DNA of 64,000 bases from Chanos chanos (taxonomy: Eukaryota > Chordata > Actinopteri > Gonorynchiformes > Chanidae), in the NCBI RefSeq assembly GCF_902362185.1, contig NC_044498.1, positions 17,943,565 through 18,007,564 on the forward strand, given 5' to 3'. The notes beneath the pieces are model-generated. The model did no database searches. It was not told the origin of the DNA and was given only the letters and a program-made list of their open reading frames with translations. The position numbers and the translations under genes were made by a program. The stretch's first letter is position 1. Each line of letters starts with the position of its first letter. Of this stretch, positions 50,212 through 62,885 are shown piece after piece.

Positions 50212-53200
50212 ATGACAAATCTGGTCAGTATCTTACTGATACTTACTGTTGTTCTGGTCCATCTCTCACCTGCACAGGTAAGGAAACTTATGGCATTTAT
50301 TCCTGAGAACGAACATACGGTATGCAATTACACTGTCGCAGCCAGTCCAAATATACTGGTGTTTGATTAGCAAAAGAAAAATATTTGCTTTGAATGTCAG
50401 TCGCTGAACATGAAGCGTTTCTTTAGACTGAGAATGACATTACGTTACAACTTTGTCGCAGTATGCCAAAAAGATGAACTAGATAATGCAATAAAATAAA
50501 CCGGACCTCATCTCAAGAAATTCTCTGAGATAAAGGTATAGTAATATCCACTGACAATGTTAATTATTATGTAGCCAACTTCCAATTTACACACACGCAC
50601 ACACACAAAAAGTCCCGTTACCATGCTCAAAACTGACACTGACTATGTCATCTTGTTTCGTTCCTTGACATGTTCAAGGCTTTTGTTCAGCTTCATAGTG
50701 TGTACTGGAAATCCAGATTTTATTTGGGGATTGGCTTTGTTCGATCTTGCGAAAACTAATATTCTAGAATGAAAGTAGCATGCTCTTTTTGATTGTTTAG
50801 AGCTCACTTATGCCACTCATTCTACTAAATGCAAGACTTTTGCGTTTGTTATACTTCGCGATTGTGGTCTATTTGATATTCAAGCATCTGTTTCTTGTAC
50901 AATATGCTAAAAATAGGATTAATGTATAAGAAATACTGGATCAAACTTTAAATATGACTGAGGTGTTAAGATATGGGTTCCTGAAGTGGGTCAGGGAGTT
51001 CTGTCAAACTTGCATTCATATAACAACCTTCAGTCCTCAAAAACAGAGAAATAATATACTATTAAAAACCATACAATCATTGAAGAATTAACAAGTCTGT
51101 TTACTCCTCCCTCCTCTCTACTAATTACTGTGGCACTCTATTTCTTGACCGTAAGTCAGCTGCTCTGTTGTGCCACTTTAGTTTACCAGCAAACTGCAAA
51201 AAATAAAGACTGACACGGTTATTCAGTAGCAACATCTCCTTTCAGTTAGATGAATGTAACAGAGATCTGTTTGAAGGAAACTGTGATTTACCCAAGCAAT
51301 AAAAGAGTACTGGTGTGATTTTCTGAAACCACATGGTATTTAAAACATCAGAACCCCTGTTTAAATCATATTCATGTGGCTTATGGATTTCTGTGTCAGA
51401 GTCGTCATCTGTAACCGATGATGTTTCATGGTCTGAACCTCATCATCTTCACATTAGTATGATCACTTCATGCTGTATGGGCAAAGCAACACAAGTGTGG
51501 GTCTAGACATTCGGAGTCTCTGGACATTACACTGTCTTTCCATATGAATATAGGGTTGATTTATGGTTTTGTTAATATGGGTAGCTCAGAGCCCTGATTA
51601 GTGTAGATATGGGTTTGTATGTCCTTTGGATAAAATCAGACTTTGCTCCATCATGCTTCACTGTTATGGAAGTGTAAGTCCCCATGTGCCCTAATTAATG
51701 TACACTCTGTACGTGTACGCTTACCAATCAGCTCCATGATGGATGTGGGCCAAGACAACCCACTGGTTTACATCCAGGGCTTTTTAGCAGGACCTGGTTC
51801 AGTGAACAAATACAAATGAATCTGATTTCATTTGAAGTCTCACTCCCTCGTTTTCTTCATAATTCCTCCTATTGTCTCTCACTGAGAGGCAGTCAGTGTT
51901 CCACTGAGACACCATTCTCTGTGAGTCAGAGTGTGTACACACAAAAATAAACATGGCCTGTTGTGTGTCTCCATATTCTGCTTGGTCAGGTGAGTTGAAC
52001 TGAGACCCGAACAGTGAAGGTTGCCATGGGGATAGACCCAGAAGGCCGTGGTGCAGTTTAGTGGGCTATGATTTTATTGGACAAAGGAAGATCTAACTGC
52101 TTTGTTAGGGGCATACAGTATGCATGTATGTGTGCATGTATGTATTTATGTGTGTATGTATGTATGTATGTTTGCATGTATGCATATATGCATGTATGCA
52201 CAATATATTTTGTTAAGATTGTTCCTGTAGATTATTGGTGCAGCTAAAATTTCTCATTTTATGTATAGTTCCAAATATCAAGCCAACTGAAACACTTCAA
52301 CAAATGAGTTAGAGTCTTTAGTGAAGCAGCAGGGCTAACGTTCACTCAAATTAAAAGTTGTATTATCTTCTTTCGCCGATGCTCAAGAAGGCCCTGTTTA
52401 CACCTTGCATTAAGATCCGATTTTGGGGATCCGATCACAAGTGGACAGCTCTAAGTACGTCCGTTTACACCTGGCTTTAGAATCCGTGTCTTGAACGACC
52501 ACTTGAGATCGGATCTCATTTCCCCGCGCTATATGCAAATAAGCACGTAAATAATTTCCAACACGTTACCGCTTTCATTGAATTTCACTTTTGCTTTTTT
52601 AAATTAGATATAGTGCTTATAACATGTGACATGTCAGACAAATATGGTGATCACTGATCGCTGTTTTGGGACACTGATGCACGTTAAGCTGTTTCCGTAT
52701 AATTGGCGTCAGTGGAGAGGAAAACGCTTAACGTGAGATAACGACCATATTCCTAGGATTTCGATTGTGATTTTTTTGACTTGAGGAGGCGTTTCTATCA
52801 AGAGATGTCCAGAGAAATTTGGTGATCATTTATTGCAGTTTTGGAACATTAAGCCACGTTAAGCTTTTTCACGTTAAACGTTGTTGTTTTTAATCGGCGG
52901 GAGGCATCAATGCACTTTCCGTGTCTAGTCTGTCGGAAATTAAAAGAAGAAGAAGAAGAAGAAATCAAAACTATATCCATTTTGCCTCTTGTTGTTGTTG
53001 TGTGTTGTCGCACTTTCATATGATGCCGTTGGCGACCGAATGTGTACATATGCGAATGAGGTTGTGCTTCCCATAAGCAGAGGACATCAGTTGAGTAGGC
53101 GGTAGTTCAATGTGGTCGAGTTCGCATTCGCGTTTACACTGCTATAAGAATGTGGTCACATGCGGTCCAGACCACCTCCGAATGAGGTCTGAGTGATTGG

Positions 53201-53387
53201 ATCTCAATGCGACCTCAATGCGCATTGGATGCGTTTACACCTTCACTTCTGAGCTGTCCACTTGTGATCGGATCACCAGAATTGGATCTTAATGCAAGGT
53301 GTAAACAGGGCCGAGGTGCATGAGTTTAGCATAGAGGTAGAAGAGGAAAAGAATACATTGCTCCTGTCCAAATATAATTGAGGCTCA

Positions 53388-53419
<32 letters not shown>

Positions 53420-54417
53420 AAATCCTTATATAGAAAGGTTTTTAATTTTAGTTAAGTAGCCTTGTTGGAGTCGATCTTATCCACCACATTAAATTCACAT
53501 TAAAGCACTGAATAAAGGTACAATTTACTCAGAGATGTACCCATTAGTTTTACTCAGAGAGTCATTAAAACACTTGACCCTTAATGACTGACCCTGCAGG
53601 ATCTATTGCGTGCCGTGTTTGCTGAATACACAAGCAGATTTGCCATATCTCATCATCATCAAGCTTTATTCTTAAATCACTTTAAACCAAGTCCCTGTTA
53701 TTAATATCACTAAAAATCCTGTCAGGTTGGACATTTGTACATATCGTATACTACTCACTATGTCTGTGATTGCATTCGATGATATCCATAAATGCTCTCT
53801 TTTTTTATTTAGGACTCAGCCCCCCTCAGCAAAAGCCACTCCAAAGGTGAGATCATATGTTTTCCTCATGTAATCTATAATGTGAATGAAGAAACTGAGA
53901 AACTCTTCTGACAACACATAATCTGTACCACATATCTCTGTTACTGTATCACTGGTCAACACCATGCATGGGGACCTCAGCAGTCAGTAAAATTATATTT
54001 ATTACGATCTCAACTCCTGGTTTGGCACTACATGTACATCATCCCTCTATTTGGTCTTCTCCATGTGACTCTCACAGTGATGTTGTTTCATGAGGCCTGG
54101 GCTCGGAGTGTGTGTCGTTCTCTGGAGAGGATGGTGCAGGTGGAGCAGGAATACCCTGGAGGGGTGGAGCACATATTCAGCCCTGGCTGTGTGCCTCTCC
54201 AACGCTGTTCTGGCTGTTGTAGTGATGAGAAACTGGAATGTTACCCCACTCGCACCCAAAATGTTACCATACAGGTATTTTTTCTACTAATGAAAGGTTC
54301 TGAAATGATGTTAAGTCAAATTTAGGATGCAGTGCGTTAATGTCATTTACCCGTATCATTTACCTGTATAATCTATTATGGGTATGTTATGGGTATGTTT
54401 TTATACAATAAGACATG

Positions 54418-54487
<70 letters not shown>

Positions 54488-55899
54488 GTACCGCAGTTTA
54501 ACCACCTCTTCAACATCTATGAAGTTTATTTGTATAAGGTTGATACTGCTGTGTATGTACAGAATGTCACTTTATTGCTGACTGAAATGTTTTCACTGCT
54601 GTGAACTTCCATAGGACCAGGGTAGCATTTTTGATGGGCATTGTAATTAGCTTTGTAATAAGGACAGATCACAATGAATGACAGGAGTATGACACAACAA
54701 CCTCTCTCTCTCTCTCTCTCTCTCTCTTCTTTTCCTCCTCTGTGGGTTGGTCAGTTGTTAAGGATAACTCCTGCAGAGAGGACAAGAGAGTATGTACTGC
54801 TCTCCTTTCTGGAGCACCACACCTGTGAGTGCAGGTATGAAAGAAGAACTGCTCTGTACAATGAGATCATTTTGTCATTACTGTCATTGTGTCACTATTG
54901 TCTGTTCTCTGAGGGTTTATTGTGATCTAGTACTCTTTCCTATTTTCAGACCCAGGAGGGGCCACCTGAAAGATCTCAAGTGGGTATAGATACAGTATTG
55001 TCTCTCAGCCATAAACAAACTGTTAGCATCAGTCTGACAACACTGGCTGTCTCTTGTTTCCATGCTGCCCTCCACAGTAAAAAGAGAGTGCGTTACCGAC
55101 ATAGGCGGAGGAGAGGGAGGAAAAGATCGACAAACTGTATAAAGTAAGTTTTGAAGTGCTCTCTAGTGGTCAGTGGTGGCAACACATGGATTTTTATTTA
55201 ACAAACAGTTATTGTTGTCTCTATTTAAGTATTTAAAGTAGAGCAGACTTGCAAACAATATGTTACATGTGTAAGAATCCACATTCTTGCTTGTTTCTAT
55301 GGAATGTTACTATGCTGATTTTATATGATATGTGCCTATGCTGACTATGCTAGTGGAGGTATGTGCATTCATGACCCATTCAAAAATGTTCTTACATGCA
55401 CACAACACTTCTGTTGACAGCCAGCGGTATAAATTGGCACTGCAAACGTTCATCATTTATGGATAAATATTTTGGGTAAAACACAGCAAGAAAGTGCATG
55501 TTTTTTATATGCATGGTTACACTTTATTTACAGTACTAAGCCTTTATGTTTTTCTACCATGCACAGCTCAAACCATAACTGTGACAGTCAAGTTAAATCA
55601 AAGCTATTTTCAGTACTTCAGCCACAGGTCAAGTTTTTTTTTTTTTTCCACTTAGCATGATTTGACACACAGTTTAGCATGCATTGTTAGTTGCGGTAAG
55701 TATGTTCTTGGTTAATGGAGTGTGTTCTTACAACTGAAATTCATCTCTCTGATGAGGTAAAGTGAGAGCCACAAACATCCAAAAGAAAAGTGACCAAAAC
55801 ACTTTAACATTAAAACAGTAAAATCTCTTGGGAAATTTTTATTTGTTAAAATTGAATGCTCTCTGTTTGTCCTGTAGGTGTCGTCAACCTCACATCTAA
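50212..55899 (+). CDS. pgf: Placental growth factor-type VEGF ligand, seven coding exons
   Basis: Coding exons 50212-50277, 53813-53846, 54078-54274, 54755-54834, 54950-54979, 55078-55143 and 55878-55899 join to 164 residues (human PlGF isoforms 149-170). Exon sizes of 197 and 30 bases are the usual ones of VEGF genes. Residues 1-22 (MTNLVSILLILTVVLVHLSP plus AQ) are a signal peptide. The cystine-knot domain runs from about 35 to 126 with all eight cysteines (46, 71, 77, 80, 81, 88, 123, 125) and the motif CVPLQRCSGCC. Asn95 (NVT) is a glycosylation site. VEHIFSP matches PlGF better than VEGF-A. A basic heparin/neuropilin-type stretch (KKRVRYRHRRRRGRKR, 137-152) and a short NCIKCRQPHI end follow. 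PlGF is a secreted ligand of VEGFR1 (Flt1). The usual P-[PSR]-C before the knot is PGC here. The 3.5-kb first intron contains a transposon. Confidence 0.92.
52115..52205. repeat. ATGT/ATGC tetranucleotide repeat in pgf intron 1
   Basis: An impure array of ATGT, GCATGT and TATG units about 90 bases long. Confidence 0.8.
52390..53312. mobile_element. Non-autonomous DNA transposon with long inverted ends in pgf intron 1
   Basis: The left end GGCCCTGTTTACACC recurs inverted at the right end as GGTGTAAACAGGGCC. The match continues inward for about 60 bases with few mismatches (TTGCATTAAGATCC, GATCCGATCACAAGTGGACA, GCTC). Further GTTTACAC motifs recur subterminally on both sides. The interior carries a diverged direct repeat: 52634-52700 and 52810-52875 share GGTGATCA, GCNGTTTTGG and CACGTTAAGCT. 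No transposase frame is present. I see no clear target duplication, so the superfamily is left open. Confidence 0.75.
54421..54482. repeat. (AC)n-(AT)n compound microsatellite in pgf intron 3
   Basis: About eighteen AC units followed by about twelve AT units. Confidence 0.9.
54700..54727. repeat. (CT)n microsatellite near the pgf exon 4 acceptor
   Basis: The CT array lies 28 bases upstream of exon 4 and extends that exon's polypyrimidine tract. Confidence 0.85.
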
Positions 55900-56930
55900 T
55901 TGGAGCTGCTTCGTAATATATTCCTCACAGCAAACTCATGAGCAGTGTTTTGGTTCTGTGTCTCAATGACTGTGCAAGCCCAGCATTATTCGGAACAGGA
56001 ACTATATCTCAATTACTAGACTGACCCAGGATGTTGACCTCAAGGAGTTTTGCTTCTGTCTGCCACTCTCAGAAAATAAGAATAGTCTCCAACAGGCCTA
56101 CATTGACAAAGAGTTGCCACTGAAAGCTCATTCTATAACCTCTTTCTCAGGTTCCACTGATGTCAAACAAAATGTGACAAAGTAGCTCACAATCCGGACT
56201 GTCTATAATTTTAGTGGACAGGGTCTGTAATGATGACCTGAAGTGCTCTCTGTGTTGTCATGTTGTCTGAGTTCCCCCTGTTGTTGGACACAATGGGGAA
56301 AGTTGGAAACATTGTATTCTCTGTTACATTCACAGTCTTACTGACGTATAGTCAGCAAGGGGTAGTACAGGGGCGGCATAATTTGCAGTTAATTATAGGG
56401 AAAATGTGATAAGTAAGAAAGCTATGTACAAACAACTAGTTATCAGGAAAGTTTTTATCTTTTAAACTTTTTAACTACTTAAACAGCATATGTCAATATA
56501 TGTAGTTCTATGTGTGAGAAACAAGCTGTGCATAAAATATATTGCATATAGCAACATGTTTGATGATATCAAATGTAATGACTTATTTGGCTAAGTGAAC
56601 TGGACAGAACTCAAATAAACAAATGTAAAGAGTTAACCTTTAATACTTGTAGCTTTATGAGTGCTTTCATTACTAAAAATAATGACTTAATACTGGTGTA
56701 ATAAGATATGGCGCGGTGTAATTACGCGTAGTGATTTGTGCTGACACTTTAATTGCTTATTCGCGAAAGAGTGAGCTACAGATAGCGTCTTAGAACTGTT
56801 ATGTAATGCAGCTTTGAACTGACTGTCTGATATCTCAGGTTTGGAAAGCTGACGTAAAGAAGTTGCTATGCCTTTGAACACAATGTACTCATGTTGCCAC
56901 ACATTTGGTGAGCGGTCACGTTTTTTGGCT
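55900..56930 (+). other. pgf 3' UTR and spacer to cipc
   Basis: No other exon is seen. An AATAAA hexamer at 56614-56619, about 715 bases after the stop, is the likely pgf polyadenylation signal. Confidence 0.5.
56614..56619 (+). terminator. Candidate pgf polyadenylation signal
   Basis: AATAAA is located in an AT-rich context downstream of the last pgf exon and upstream of the cipc promoter. Confidence 0.5.
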
Positions 56931-57342
56931 TAATGCCCATGTTGTTGACCAATGGGAGGTCACGATAGGGAGGAGATCAGTAGGATCCACCAATCATGGA
57001 TGGTGACGTATATCGAAGTCTACAATCTTTTGTTTGTTGGCACCGCCCAGCGTACCCGTAAATGAGGTCTTGAGACACAAAATTATTATTTTTAAGTGAT
57101 GTAATCACTGTTTTAAGTTAGTGCCTCTAATATATTTGCATTTGCAAGCAGAAATGGTACAGCGTAAAATCTCAACATTTCGGTCAACATGTGAGTCAAA
57201 TGAGTCAGGGGTGTAGCTACGTATACTACACATAGTCTCGTGTACTGCACCGTGTATTTCTCGACGAGGTTTACGTGACGGTTGTTGCTGGCTGTGGGTT
57301 ACCGACAGGGGCTTCCGGAACACGGAGAACAAAGACGAAAAG
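56931..57342 (+). promoter_or_regulatory. Probable cipc promoter and first non-coding exon
   Basis: Two CCAAT boxes (in GACCAATGGGAGG near 56948 and CCACCAATCATGG near 56987) and a TGACGTA element near 57003 precede CpG-containing sequence. A good donor, AAAAG|GTATGC at 57342/57343, fits the acceptor TTACAG at 58339 in front of the coding start. The extent of the exon and its start site are inferred. I saw no perfect CACGTG E-box here. Confidence 0.4.
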
Positions 57343-58339
57343 GTATGCAAATGTTACAGTCTGGAAATGGATTTTATGTTGTCTTACTCTCTAACATTGT
57401 ATTTTAGCAATATGTTTCGAAATCGTTATTTTCTCACTCCAGTATCCTCCATTAGTTTAATAACTACGCTGTCTGCGTTAGCTGGCAAGCTACTGCTGTT
57501 TTCGGTATTCTTAGATTTCTAATAACTTTCTTCCACGCTAGTGTCTTTTAATGACAGATTCAGCATACACATCAAACATTAACTTAATTATTCTAATCAC
57601 TCGGCCCATTTGGAGCGCATCGTGAGCGAGAGCTGTCGTGTTTAGCCGGTAATTTAGTTGGTATTGACATTCGAAGTATGCTCTGTATTTGTGTAGGGTT
57701 TGATTTAACGACAGAGTATTGAATTAGCAAGGTAGCTAGCTATTCAACCACGGTCTCCGTATTTAAATGATTGTAGACGTTGTCTCCTTAATACATAATA
57801 CCGGAATGGTAAAGTTCTTATGAAGTCCCATTAGCTGCATTGTTACTTTACAAACTGGTGCTAAAGGGCCTGTTTGAAATCAGAGCCTAAATTCCAATCG
57901 TGTCACTAGACTGATCCTTTTTCTCAGAAGTACTGGATAACTCCTGGATAACTCCTGTCCAGTACTTTAGCTGGATCTGACCCCAGGTTTGGTTTTGTTG
58001 ATTTATTAACATCTAACGCTTGAAAGACCTGAATGACAATTGAAGGCCTTGACTGTAATGCTGAACCACTTGCACTATGGCTTGCACATGCAAAATCGTT
58101 TAGGTTCCTCTCTTGATACGACACTTCAACACGTACGTTGTTAAACTGATGCTAGAATATAGAACGAGCAGCGTATGACAAAAATTTTGTATAAGAAAAT
58201 GCCAAAAACGCGTGGGGCGAACCTCGGTGACTTGCGAGAAGAAAAAATATAGTGGTTGAATATGAAGCAAAGCTGCCTGTATGGGTCCTTCTCGAGTTCA
58301 CCCATTTGTTGTCGATTCCGTTCTGTGTCTGAGTTACAG
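57343..58339 (+). other. cipc first intron (inferred)
   Basis: The stretch between the inferred non-coding exon and the first coding exon has no recognisable protein-coding frame. Confidence 0.4.
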
Positions 58340-58359
58340 AGTCTAAAGGTGGAGGCAGG

Positions 58360-59927
58360 ATGAGCCTAAACACGGAGGAGAGTGATCCTTTAAGGTCCGT
58401 GAGCAAACAGAGAATCAGAAGGATGGAGAAGGGAAAACAGGACTCCGAGAGGGATTCTGGCTTCTCAGGTGTGAATGATTTGTGTTGTTGTCGTTTTTTA
58501 AACTATTCTTAGTTTATGGAAACATGAACACCACGTTTTGGTAGCAGAAAAGAAAGCCCATAGATACTGTTGTCTGTTTAGCCTTTAATGAATGGTTTGG
58601 ATTTTCATCCTTGACCATGAAAGTCACTCGTGCTGTGAGCCATCCATTATTGTACAGGAATTACGACTTTTACTTCTATGCTCATTTCTTCGTACAGATG
58701 CAAGTTCGGAGCACTTGAGCCCGGCTGTTCAACAGGAGAGAGAAGATGAGTCTCATGCTGTAGTGCCAGATGTTACCACCTCAAGGTCTCAGTCTCAGTT
58801 AGCTGTGGTAGGGGGATCATTCCCGAGTCTCTCACCTATGATCATCATGAACAATGTTCTGCTCAAACAGGTAAGACTGCAAAACCAAAATTAAATTTTC
58901 AGATTCAGATTTCTTGTGTGGTGTTCTTAATATTTTAAAGCAGATTGATGCTATAGAAGCATTTCTGCTTATGAAGGATGGATTTTAAAGGGAGGGGGTA
59001 TATAAATTAATGGTAGTTTAATAAAGATTTTACTGTATATTTTGCTCAGGTGATATGCCACATCCAGGCTATTTTTTCCTTTGTGTGTCTTTCTTTTCAC
59101 AGCCAGGTGATAACCCCCCCTCTCTGAAACCATGGGGTTTCAGCCCTGCTGTCAAGGTTCTTCAGCAACCCCAGGTAGTCTTCCTCCAGCCCTTGGTATC
59201 CCAGAGCACAGCAGCGGTGCCCAAAGGACCTCCCCCTAAACGTCGACGCCACAAGAAGTACCTTCCCATTCTTAAATCTTATCCCAAAATAGCCCCACAT
59301 CCAGGGGACAGCCCTGTGCGGAGCAGCAGCAGTAGCTCCTGTACCACCTCCTCTGTGAAGAGTAGCAGTTCATCATTGAGCGGGCGAGAGCGCCATCACA
59401 GAGATAAGCAGCACTGTTCTCAGCCCAGCTCCTCCTCAGGTACTACTATAGCCAGCCTTATGACTCCGCCTACATCTCTCCCAGCCTCACCCCTTCCACC
59501 GACTACACCCACTGAGACCACTAGCAGCAACCACCCGCTGGGTGACAGACCAGTGGTGACAAGCAGACAGGATCTTCATGTGGCAATAAACTCTGCTCTC
59601 TTAAACCACAACGATGATATATTAAAAGCCCAGAGCGATGGTAACCATGACAGCACTGATGGCTCAGACTGCAGCAATAAGAGAAAACGTTTCTGCAACA
59701 CATACAATATCCTTAGCAAGTCCGGTTTGCTTGACATCACGCTTAGAACAAAAGAACTAATCCGACAGAACCGAAGAACTCAGAGCGAATTGGATCGGCT
59801 CCGTGAGCATACTGACCTGTTCTTAGAGGCGCTTCAGTCAGGTGACTCCCAGCTCTGGACCAAACTACAAAAAAGCATGCAGGAGGAGGAGAAAGAAAGA
59901 GAGACAGAGAAAAATGGACGGAACTGA
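58360..59927 (+). CDS. cipc: CLOCK-interacting pacemaker protein, three coding exons
   Basis: Coding exons 58360-58468, 58698-58870 and 59103-59927 join in frame into 368 residues (human CIPC about 399). The protein is a vertebrate-specific repressor that binds CLOCK and dampens CLOCK-BMAL1 transcription. Conserved blocks occur in family order: a DSGFSDASSEHLS segment spanning the first junction, FPSLSPMIIMNNVLLKQ before the second intron, then VFLQPLV, KYLPILKSYPKIAPHPG, and the C-terminal helical block SGLLDITLRTKELIRQN with RTQSELDRLREHTDLFLEAL, the part related to the CLOCK-binding coiled coil. The middle is Ser/Thr/Pro-rich and poorly conserved, as in mammals. A basic PPKRRRHKK stretch could serve as a nuclear signal. 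The start is the first ATG after the acceptor at 58339. Confidence 0.93.
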
Positions 59928-62885
59928 TGGGAGATTGAAATGGACTGGCAGCTTTGAGACGAGAAGGAGACTGTTTCGGGAGAAATGGTAACAAGGACCA
60001 GAGAGAATGAAAGGCCTGGAGAGTTGAGGGGGAAAAAAAGTTTATTTATAAGTGGGGTTTTTTACACACAGCCATATGGTGTGTCCATATCATCAGAAAT
60101 GTATCTATGCCTAAGTATTGTAAACTTGTTCAAAAGTGAATTAATGAAGTTGGGTTCGATTGTTTGATCAAAAGCTTCATTACTGGTTCTGTTCTTACAG
60201 AAGAGCACAGTTTTATGCCTTTAAAACATATACATGCACTCAAGCTGCAGCACGCTGGTGCCATGTCCTTATTCAAGATGATATGATTATAGCTTGCTGG
60301 TTACTTTTGCTTTCATATATTTTTATGACTTGTTGAGATGTGGAGACATCTCAGTAACAGTTCCGTTAAAGAGAGAAATGTAAATAATGTTTTTTTAGAT
60401 AAATAAGGCATTGATAGTGAATTCAGCTTCGGTTTGTGTTGGGGCATGGACAGAGCAAGATTTGGACGGGTATTATAAAAGTCTGGACGTCTAATGTATT
60501 GTTTCGCACATGAAGTTCTCTTGTTTAGAGAAGATGAAACTGAAATTGTAATGCTAGTGAAAGTATTTCACTGGCCTGGTGAGTGATTTTTCTTGTATAG
60601 CTATGTCACTTAAAAAAAAACACTGTGTCTCCACATTGGTTGTGGAGTCAGGGTTAGAATTGTAGCACACTTCAAGTTAGCTTTATTTAAGCTCAGCTTT
60701 ATTTAAAGGTCCTTTAGCAGTTTAGTTGGATCATTGCTTTCCCTCTGCTTTCAGTGCAATGCGCATTGACTATCAAACCTGTGTTGTCTGTGTACTTCAT
60801 TGGAAAATCATTGAAATGAACAAGTCAGTCGTGACCCTGTTGGGATTATACCTGTTTAGATGGTGGTTTTTGAAAGGGAAAAGCCCAGGTGTGGGGGATG
60901 AGTTGATTGTTAGGGACTGTCTAATAGTATAACTCGCTGGAATGTTTCACAGACAACAGACATGTTTCTTTAAAGGCACAGAGGGGAGAATTTTTCAAAT
61001 CATTTTCTACTTGTTGTGGTGTGTGTGGAATGGAACATGATAATGTGGTAAAGCATTATAATCACGCAGGTCCAAAGGATTACGTGTCTGTACAAGTCCT
61101 TTTTGACATCCATACAGACTTTAATTTGAAGAGCTTCTATTTAGGTTTACTGCTGTCTCCTCTGATACACTTAATAAGCTTGTATCAGATGGAAAACACT
61201 GTTTTCAAATCTTTTTTGATAGAACGTTTATTCTAAACTTGTCATTTTATATTCCATGTATTATAGTGTAGTTCAGCCCAGTTTTGGTTTCAGCCGTGTA
61301 GTATGATGCTGTAAACATATGTACATGATTAAATAATTGAAAAGTTTCTCAAATTCATGTCAGGATGACGAGACGTGAAATGATGCCCTGTGGGAAGTCA
61401 CCATCAGCTCATTTTTGGGAGAGGCTGTTTTAGACGGTTTCATTCAAACAAGTTGAATTCAAATATTTCACTTCATGTCTGTTTCATGAAAACACTGTGC
61501 TTTTCTTAATTTTATTAGCTGAGCAAAGGACCTTTTGGTGAATTTTGTGATTCCATTGAATAATTTCAACAAAAAAAAAAAGAAAGAAAGAAAAAAAGCA
61601 CGTTAGGTGGTACTTAAACTTTTTTCAGGCAGCTAAAACAAAGTAACCACTATGTTTTGCGCTTTGTTTTGTCAGTTGTTACCAGTATGTTTAGCAGCAA
61701 AGGGTAGCGACAAGATATTGCCTTTTGAAAATGAACATCGCTAGTGTTAGCAGCCAGGGCTTACATTGCTGAATGGCTTTCTATTGTTACAGAGCTGGGG
61801 CGTGGAGGTTTAAGGGCTCTGTTTTCATTAAGCAGCAGGTAAAGGGGCAAGAGAAATATCACATCTAGGTGTAGTGAATACGTAAACAGGGCATAGGAAG
61901 AGCATTGGCCCTGTGTATGCTAGCCCCTTTGATTAAAACTTGACAAATGCCTTTGTTTTTAGTTATCATAAAAGATGAATCTCGAGAACTGTTTTATGAA
62001 GTTTTGGTCACTGCTTCGTGTGGTTTTACCCTGTATGCTCATGCCAGCTCATTTGCAGGAAGGGGTAAATTTTGTTTGTGCATGAAACTTTACATAAGAT
62101 CTAGGTTAAACCAGAGCTCAGTATGTGGAAGTTTCAAAAGTGACTGTATTTTGATGTCACAGTTTTGTGATTGCAATAAGGTCAGTAAGCAGATTTCTGC
62201 TCTAGATGTTGGTCTAGGGCTTAGATCAGTTTTCTACCACACGTGTGCTGACTGTAAAATGCCTTCAAATTAATATTTTTTTTTTCTCATTTATTTATTG
62301 TTTTTTTATACTTCAATTTGCAGCTAAAATGTGATTGTTCAGGCTGCAGAGATATATTTATGACCTATAAACTCCTAGGATATAAACTGTATGTGGTTTT
62401 GCGACTTCTTTTGTTATTGTATTGACCAGAGTTAAGACTGCCCTGACATTAAGTAATCTTTAGAAAGTGCGATTCATAATGACTGATAATGCTGTCCAGT
62501 GCTATGGAGGGCTTAGTTTCCATTGAGCAGGTTGTATGTGTCACTGTGTCATCTGTTGTCTGGATAGAGATTAGGAATGGCTAGACCCAGATCCCTAAAG
62601 CCTTTTAGAGAAACGCAGTATTGCCAGTACTACTTTTGCCCCAGTCATTTCAAAGCCAGGGAATGCCTATAAATAGTTTTTTATTATTATTATTTGAGGC
62701 TTTCTTTTCAATAGACATGTTGATGTTTACTGTCTTTGTGACTTTGAGGGTTTGTAAATATTTTGTCCAAAATAATTGTGAATTGTTATCTCTTTACTTT
62801 TGTTTCAGATGTTGCTTACAGACTTTTAGATGCAATTGTAATATTTGTAGCTTTGACAAATGGAATAAACCCATACACTGGTTAT
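59928..62885 (+). other. cipc 3' UTR (inferred)
   Basis: Three kilobases of AT-rich, non-coding sequence follow the stop codon and end near an AATAAA at 62864-62869. Pumilio-type TGTAAATA elements are present near 60379 and 62754. Long 3' UTRs are known for CIPC, but the boundary is inferred. Confidence 0.45.
62864..62869 (+). terminator. Candidate cipc polyadenylation signal
   Basis: AATAAA is followed by T/GT-rich sequence (TTGTTCATGCTGATTGTTATG). Other hexamers occur further right, for example near 63284. Confidence 0.4.
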
